From Bin87 sp965221295 (GTDB taxonomy: Bacteria > Chloroflexota > Dehalococcoidia > Lucifugimonadales > UBA3495), in the NCBI GenBank assembly GCA_965221295.1, contig OZ244879.1:2666001-2730000 (forward strand): 64,000 nt of DNA, in the 5' to 3' direction. Below are positions 60,383 through 64,000 of the stretch, piece by piece. Under the pieces are notes generated by a model, which did no database searches, had not been told where the DNA came from, and saw only the letters and a list, made by a program, of their open reading frames with translations. A program made the translations under genes and the position numbers. Position 1 is the stretch's first letter. Each line of letters starts with the position of its first letter.

Positions 60383-61801
60383 TCAACTCGGCCCTTCCAC
60401 GGGAGCGGGTGGTCCGATTACTTCCACCGTAAGCATGAGGCCGTCGACGGCAACGACTCTAACCCGTTCGCCCACCGGCGCCGGGGAACCGTCGCTGCTC
60501 ACCGCCGACCAGGTTTCGTCCCCCAACGATACAATGCCACGCGGCTGCAACGCCGAAGTTACTCGACCAACTTGCCCCACCAGGCGGCCGGTGGAACTGC
60601 GGCCATCGCCGTTGGGAAACCCGCCACCAGCCGGCGCGGCCCGGCGGCCCTGGAGGCGGGACGCAATGGCTTCGAAAGCCAGATAGCCAGCGATCAGCGC
60701 CAGTATCCCCCCGACACTGGCCAGAGCCCAGATGCTGACCGACACCTCGGGGAACCCGGTCGGCACGCTGCCGCCACCGAAGCTGCCGAACAGAAGCAAG
60801 CCGCCGATCACCAAGCTCACCACGGCGCCGATTCCCAGAGCGCCGAACCCGGACACCAGGATCTCCAGAACGGCGAGCGCCGCCGCCAGGGCGATGAAGG
60901 CGATTCCCGCCCAATTGAACGGAAGATTGCCCAGCGCCAGAAACCCCAGTCCCAGGCAGATGATGCCGGCGATACCCGGACCGATGGCGCCCGGGGTCAT
61001 GAGTTCAAACACCAAGCCGAGACTGCCGAGGCTGATGAGCAAGAAGGCAATGTTGGGGTTGGCGATGAAATCCACGAATCGCTCACGCCACTGCATATCA
61101 ACTTGCCTGAGGTCGTACTCGGCCAGGTCAAGTGAGCGTTCGCCGGATACGGTCCTGACGGAGCGCCCATCCAGCTCGGCGAGCAAGCCGGGCAGGTCGT
61201 CGGCCAGCAGGTCGATGATGCCAGCGTCCAGGGCCTCGCTGGCGCTGTAAGACGCGGCGGTTCGGACGGTTTCCTCGAGGGCATCAGCGTTGCGGCCGCG
61301 CTCCTCGGCAACGGAACGGATCAATGCGGCGGCATCGTTGGTCACCTTGTCCGCCAGGGTTTCCCCAATGTCCTCGCCGCTGCCGGATACCGGAGTGGCG
61401 GCGCCAATATTGGAACCCGGAGCCATAGCCGCCACGTGCGCGGCGGCAGTTATGAAAGTTCCCGCCGATCCAGCCTGGGCGCCGCGCGGCGAAACGAAAA
61501 CCACCACCGGCGTTCCCGATTCCAGTAGCGTGGCCACGATCTTTCGCGTGCTGTCATACAGGCCGCCGGGAGTATCCAGCTCTATCACCAGCAACTGCGA
61601 CCCGGCCTCGGTAGCTGCGACCACGGCGCGGTCCATCATCCGCGCCTTGACCGGGTTGATGACGCCTTCCACCCGCAGACGGTACACCGAGCCGGATTCC
61701 GCTGCGGCCCGCCCGAAAGATAGAAACATCCCCGCCAGGCCCGCGCCCACGAGTACCAAGCATAGAAGGACGATCGGGAAATTCGGCCTTTGTACCCGCA
61801 T
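60383..61801 (-). CDS. nfeD: NfeD-family membrane serine protease
   Basis: The 472-residue protein begins with a signal/anchor helix (FPIVLLCLVLVGAGLAGMFL). A ClpP-like protease domain follows, with IELDTPGGLYDSTRKI (about 74-89), SPRGAQAGSAGTFI containing the catalytic Ser (about 111) and the lysine in ADKVTNDAAALIRS. Five to six membrane helices run about 250-375, then a C-terminal OB-fold from about 405 (GRLVGQVGRVTSALQPRG). This is the long NfeD form. The partner slipin gene lies downstream in the same operon; the archaeal homologue cleaves stomatin near its C-terminus. Confidence 0.92.
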   Translation of the reverse strand: MRVQRPNFPIVLLCLVLVGAGLAGMFLSFGRAAAESGSVYRLRVEGVINPVKARMMDRAVVAATEAGSQLLVIELDTPGGLYDSTRKIVATLLESGTPVVVFVSPRGAQAGSAGTFITAAAHVAAMAPGSNIGAATPVSGSGEDIGETLADKVTNDAAALIRSVAEERGRNADALEETVRTAASYSASEALDAGIIDLLADDLPGLLAELDGRSVRTVSGERSLDLAEYDLRQVDMQWRERFVDFIANPNIAFLLISLGSLGLVFELMTPGAIGPGIAGIICLGLGFLALGNLPFNWAGIAFIALAAALAVLEILVSGFGALGIGAVVSLVIGGLLLFGSFGGGSVPTGFPEVSVSIWALASVGGILALIAGYLAFEAIASRLQGRRAAPAGGGFPNGDGRSSTGRLVGQVGRVTSALQPRGIVSLGDETWSAVSSDGSPAPVGERVRVVAVDGLMLTVEVIGPPAPVEGPS

Positions 61802-61930
61802 GAACGTTCACCCGCTGTCATCATCGGGCCGAACGCCGCTCGTGTCAATCATCGGGACACGATCTTTAAGAACGACGCCGCGCGGGACGAGCGAAACGTG
61901 TCGATCTGGTCACGCTGCGGGCCGGGGTGT

Positions 61931-61960
61931 TTGACGATGGCGGGGAACTGCCCATACAAT
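61931..61960 (+). promoter_or_regulatory. Promoter of the enoyl-CoA hydratase gene
   Basis: TTGACG (61931-61936) and TACAAT (61955-61960) are separated by 18 bases, the only clear two-box promoter I find in the window. It lies 54 bases before ATG 62014. Confidence 0.65.
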
Positions 61961-62013
61961 GCGGGCAACTGAGTTGTCAAACGGTTTGCCAGCAATTGGG
62001 AGCGAGACGATAC

Positions 62014-62874
62014 ATGGATTACCAGTACATCTTATACGACAAGGAACGGGTGTCGCGATTCGAGGGCAGCGGGGAAGGCCGACGTGAAAAGGTGGGCCAC
62101 GTGGCCTTTTTGACGCTGAATCGGCCCGAAGTTCTCAACGCCATGAACCGCCAGTTGACGGAAGAATTGCACGATGCCGTTCGCGCCGCCAATGAGGACG
62201 ACGACATCGGTTGCATCGTCATCACCGGGGCGGACACCCACCCACGAGTTCCGGCCTTCACAGCCGGTGGCGACATCCACGAGCAACGAGAGGACCAGGC
62301 GGCGCTGAAAGCCGGCGCGACCACCCTCAATGACATGGACGCTCGCTCGGCAAAGCGCCAACGCGGCAGCTATGAAGTCAGCGCGTCGCCCAAGCCGGTC
62401 ATCGGCATGATCAACGGGTTGGCGTATGGTGGCGGCGCCGTGTTGTCATCGTCGCTAGACATTCGCATCGGTTCCGACGCGGCGCGTTTTCGGTTCCTGG
62501 CGGCTGCCTACGGCCGGATCAACTCGACCTGGACGTTGGTGAACCAGGTGGGTTGGCCCCAAGCCAAAGAGCTGCTGTTCACCGCCCGCATCGTGGAAGC
62601 GGAAGAAGCGTACCGCATCGGATTGTTGAATCATCTGGTTCCCAGTTACCGCCTGCGGCAGAAAACCATGGAAATCGCCACCGAAATCGCCACCAACGAC
62701 GTTCCATCGGTCATCGGCATCAAACGCCTGCTGCTCCAGCACATGGGCGGTTCCCTGGAAGAACAATGGGCCAACGAAAAGGACTTCACCACCAACGTGC
62801 TGCGGGGCACGCTGGCTGAAGAAGCGTTCCCAGACTTCCTCGCCCGCCGGGGTCGCCCGGTTCGAAGCGCCTAG
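62014..62874 (+). CDS. Enoyl-CoA hydratase/isomerase family protein
   Basis: ATG 62014 (MDYQYILYDKERVSRF) follows GGGAG; the frame start at 61927 lies inside the promoter. The 286-residue crotonase-fold enzyme has VAFLTLNRPEVLNAMN (residues ~28-43), FTAGGDIHEQRED (the A-G-G-D oxyanion segment), KPVIGMINGLAYGGGAVLSSSLD (oxyanion GGG in two blocks) and FRFLAAAYGRINSTWTL. The usual Glu pair of hydratases is not obvious (GRINSTW where Glu is common), so it may be an isomerase or hydrolase of the same fold. It ends at a strong terminator. Confidence 0.88.
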   Translation: MDYQYILYDKERVSRFEGSGEGRREKVGHVAFLTLNRPEVLNAMNRQLTEELHDAVRAANEDDDIGCIVITGADTHPRVPAFTAGGDIHEQREDQAALKAGATTLNDMDARSAKRQRGSYEVSASPKPVIGMINGLAYGGGAVLSSSLDIRIGSDAARFRFLAAAYGRINSTWTLVNQVGWPQAKELLFTARIVEAEEAYRIGLLNHLVPSYRLRQKTMEIATEIATNDVPSVIGIKRLLLQHMGGSLEEQWANEKDFTTNVLRGTLAEEAFPDFLARRGRPVRSA

Positions 62875-62895
62875 CGATTCCGTGGCGTTGACATG

Positions 62896-62925
62896 AAACC
62901 CACCCGGCCATTCGGGTGGGTTTTT
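62896..62925 (+). terminator. Rho-independent terminator
   Basis: AAACCCACCCG (62896-62906) pairs with CGGGTGGGTTT (62913-62923) around GCCATT, ending in a run of five T. The A-rich left arm gives a T-tract on the other strand too, so it can serve both convergent genes. Confidence 0.92.
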
Positions 62926-62927
62926 CG

Positions 62928-63323
62928 TTAATAATCCTGTGCCCGGCGTTGTAGCAGCGTGGGCAGCAGGTCGGTGTCGCCCTCCCAGGCGACGCGCCCT
63001 TGGGAATCGACTACGGAATACGCGACGGGTTTGTGAGGAACCGGCTGGATCTGTCGGTCCTTGCGCCGCAAATCCGGCCGCTGCGCCAGTCGGTCGGTGT
63101 CGCCTTCCCACGCGACGGCGCCTTGCGAATCTACGACGGTGTAGGCCACGGGACGCGCGGCGATTACCGGCTCCACCCGGGGCATTGCGTAATCCAGGTA
63201 GCGCGTGGTCAACGTGTTGGCGATGGGCTGCATCGGCGACATCACCCGGATCACTATCGGTTGATCCAGAATATTTTCGATCATGCGGTTAACCCGGTTG
63301 ATGTTGTTCTGCACTATCGGCAT
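62928..63323 (-). CDS. Small protein with two copies of a 22-residue motif
   Basis: ATG 63323 follows GGAGG at 5 bases. The 131-residue product starts MPIVQNNINRVNRMIENIL and then carries two near-identical units, PVAYTVVDSQGAVAWEGDTDRL and PVAYSVVDSQGRVAWEGDTD followed by LL, about 42 residues apart, joined by a basic linker (RPDLRRKDRQIQPVPHK). I do not know the family. No signal peptide or membrane helix is visible. The duplicated unit looks like a two-strand beta hairpin. It sits alone between the terminator and hisB. Confidence 0.6.
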   Translation of the reverse strand: MPIVQNNINRVNRMIENILDQPIVIRVMSPMQPIANTLTTRYLDYAMPRVEPVIAARPVAYTVVDSQGAVAWEGDTDRLAQRPDLRRKDRQIQPVPHKPVAYSVVDSQGRVAWEGDTDLLPTLLQRRAQDY

Positions 63324-63402
63324 GACTGCCTCCAATGGGGAAAATTATGCTGCAACCACCACAATCCACCAAGCAATGCCTCCGGCATAACTTTACTGTG
63401 GC

Positions 63403-64000
63403 CTAAGCGTCCAAGGCGCCCTTGGTGCTGGGCACCTGCCCGACGGCTCGGGGGTCGGGTTCAACGGCATCCCTGAGGGCGCGGGCCAGGGCCTTGCACA
63501 ACGCTTCAGCCTTGTGATGCGGGCTAACCCCAGCAAGAACCTTCGCATGCAGGTTGATACGGGCTTCAATGGCGAAGGATTCAAAGAAGTGAGCCACCAG
63601 ATCGCCGGACAATGATTCCACCATGCTGTCGTTCAGCGTGGTTTCCACTACGGTATAGGGCCGCCCGCTCCAGTCCACCGCGACCATCACCAGCGTTTCG
63701 TCCAGGGGGACGATGGCGTGACCCATCCGGCGGATGCCGCGAGGTTCCCCCAAGGCCTTGCCGAAAGCGCGGCCCAGCATGATGCCAGTATCTTCCACCA
63801 GGTGGTGCCAGCCAACATGGGTATCGCCACGGGCGCGCAGTTCGATGTCGAAGAGGCCGTGCCGGGCAATCTGGCTGACCATGTGGTCGAGGAAGCCGTT
63901 CTGCGTGTCCACTTCAAAGCGACCCGAGCCATCCAAATTGACCATGACGGAGATGCTGGTTTCGGCGGTTTCGCGCTCCAAGCTGGCGGCGCGCGCTTCA
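63403..64000 (-). CDS. hisB: Imidazoleglycerol-phosphate dehydratase, N-terminus cut by the window
   Basis: HisB dehydrates imidazole glycerol phosphate in histidine synthesis. The visible ~199 residues show RETAETSISVMVNLDGSG, DTQNGFLDHMVSQIARHG, the metal motifs GDTHVGWHHLVEDTGIMLGRA (HHxxED) and VSPHHKAEALCKAL (HHxxE), and RRMGHAIVPLDETLV. The frame stays open to the last base, and the TTG at 63981 is only an internal codon, so the true start lies beyond the window. It is the single-function type without the phosphatase domain. Other his genes may lie further right. Confidence 0.93.
   Translation of the reverse strand, partial: EARAASLERETAETSISVMVNLDGSGRFEVDTQNGFLDHMVSQIARHGLFDIELRARGDTHVGWHHLVEDTGIMLGRAFGKALGEPRGIRRMGHAIVPLDETLVMVAVDWSGRPYTVVETTLNDSMVESLSGDLVAHFFESFAIEARINLHAKVLAGVSPHHKAEALCKALARALRDAVEPDPRAVGQVPSTKGALDA

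Overview
The window reads as chromosomal DNA of a GC-rich, free-living bacterium, most likely an uncultured member of the Chloroflexota (SAR202/Dehalococcoidia-like). This is an inference from gene content: several luciferase-like flavin oxidoreductases, enolase-superfamily and FAD-linked oxidases, HpcH aldolase, SMP-30 and 3-hydroxyisobutyrate dehydrogenase paralogues beside ordinary housekeeping genes. Frequent GTG/TTG starts fit, but no phylogenetic marker was computed.

Layout. 1-4 kb is an accessory strip: the end of a luciferase-like oxidoreductase, a Cas3 cut off just after Walker A, two small membrane proteins in less GC-rich DNA, a CopG/RelE-type toxin-antitoxin pair with a palindromic operator, and a two-repeat type I-E CRISPR remnant. 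4.0-13.4 kb is one giant secreted protein (3142 aa) of eight tandem ~350-residue modules with GLUG motifs and DxDxDG loops. 14-20.8 kb holds catabolic enzymes (VOC protein, PuuE-like deacetylase, acyl-CoA synthetase, luciferase-like oxidoreductase, AGPS-like FAD oxidase) and tRNA-Pro. 21-29.9 kb holds a 40-bp tandem repeat, a DUF4349 lipoprotein whose end overlaps convergent mfd, and proB-proA. 30-39.2 kb is a substrate-processing block: a split FAD/Fe-S D-2-hydroxyacid dehydrogenase, a PhnD-like protein, an HIBADH-type reductase, a class IV aminotransferase, SMP-30, a sarcosine-oxidase-like enzyme and a mandelate racemase-like enzyme. 39.2-45.7 kb holds crcB, PAC2, a protoglobin followed by an AroQ-like protein with altered catalytic residues, NIPSNAP, another luciferase-like oxidoreductase and an erythrin-VIT iron transporter.

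45.7-53.8 kb is a minus-strand series: dnaJ, prmA, a kinase-like protein and a PP2C phosphatase, then ino1, a GT4 glycosyltransferase and a CDP-alcohol phosphatidyltransferase. The last three form a plausible route from glucose-6-phosphate to phosphatidylinositol and its glycosylated form. 54-64 kb holds a cupin, a cytochrome P450, tRNA-Gln, an HIBADH paralogue, rnpB, an HpcH aldolase, meaB, an nfeD-slipin pair, an enoyl-CoA hydratase, a small repeat protein and the incomplete hisB.

A recurring signal is an extended -10 promoter (TGnTAnnnT) close upstream of many genes, including both tRNAs and rnpB. The most notable items are the modular giant protein, the decayed CRISPR locus beside a toxin-antitoxin pair, the one-base break with TGATG overlap in the dehydrogenase, the phosphatidylinositol-type operon next to a kinase/phosphatase pair, and the altered AroQ-like enzyme paired with a protoglobin. 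No clearly new multi-gene defence system was found.
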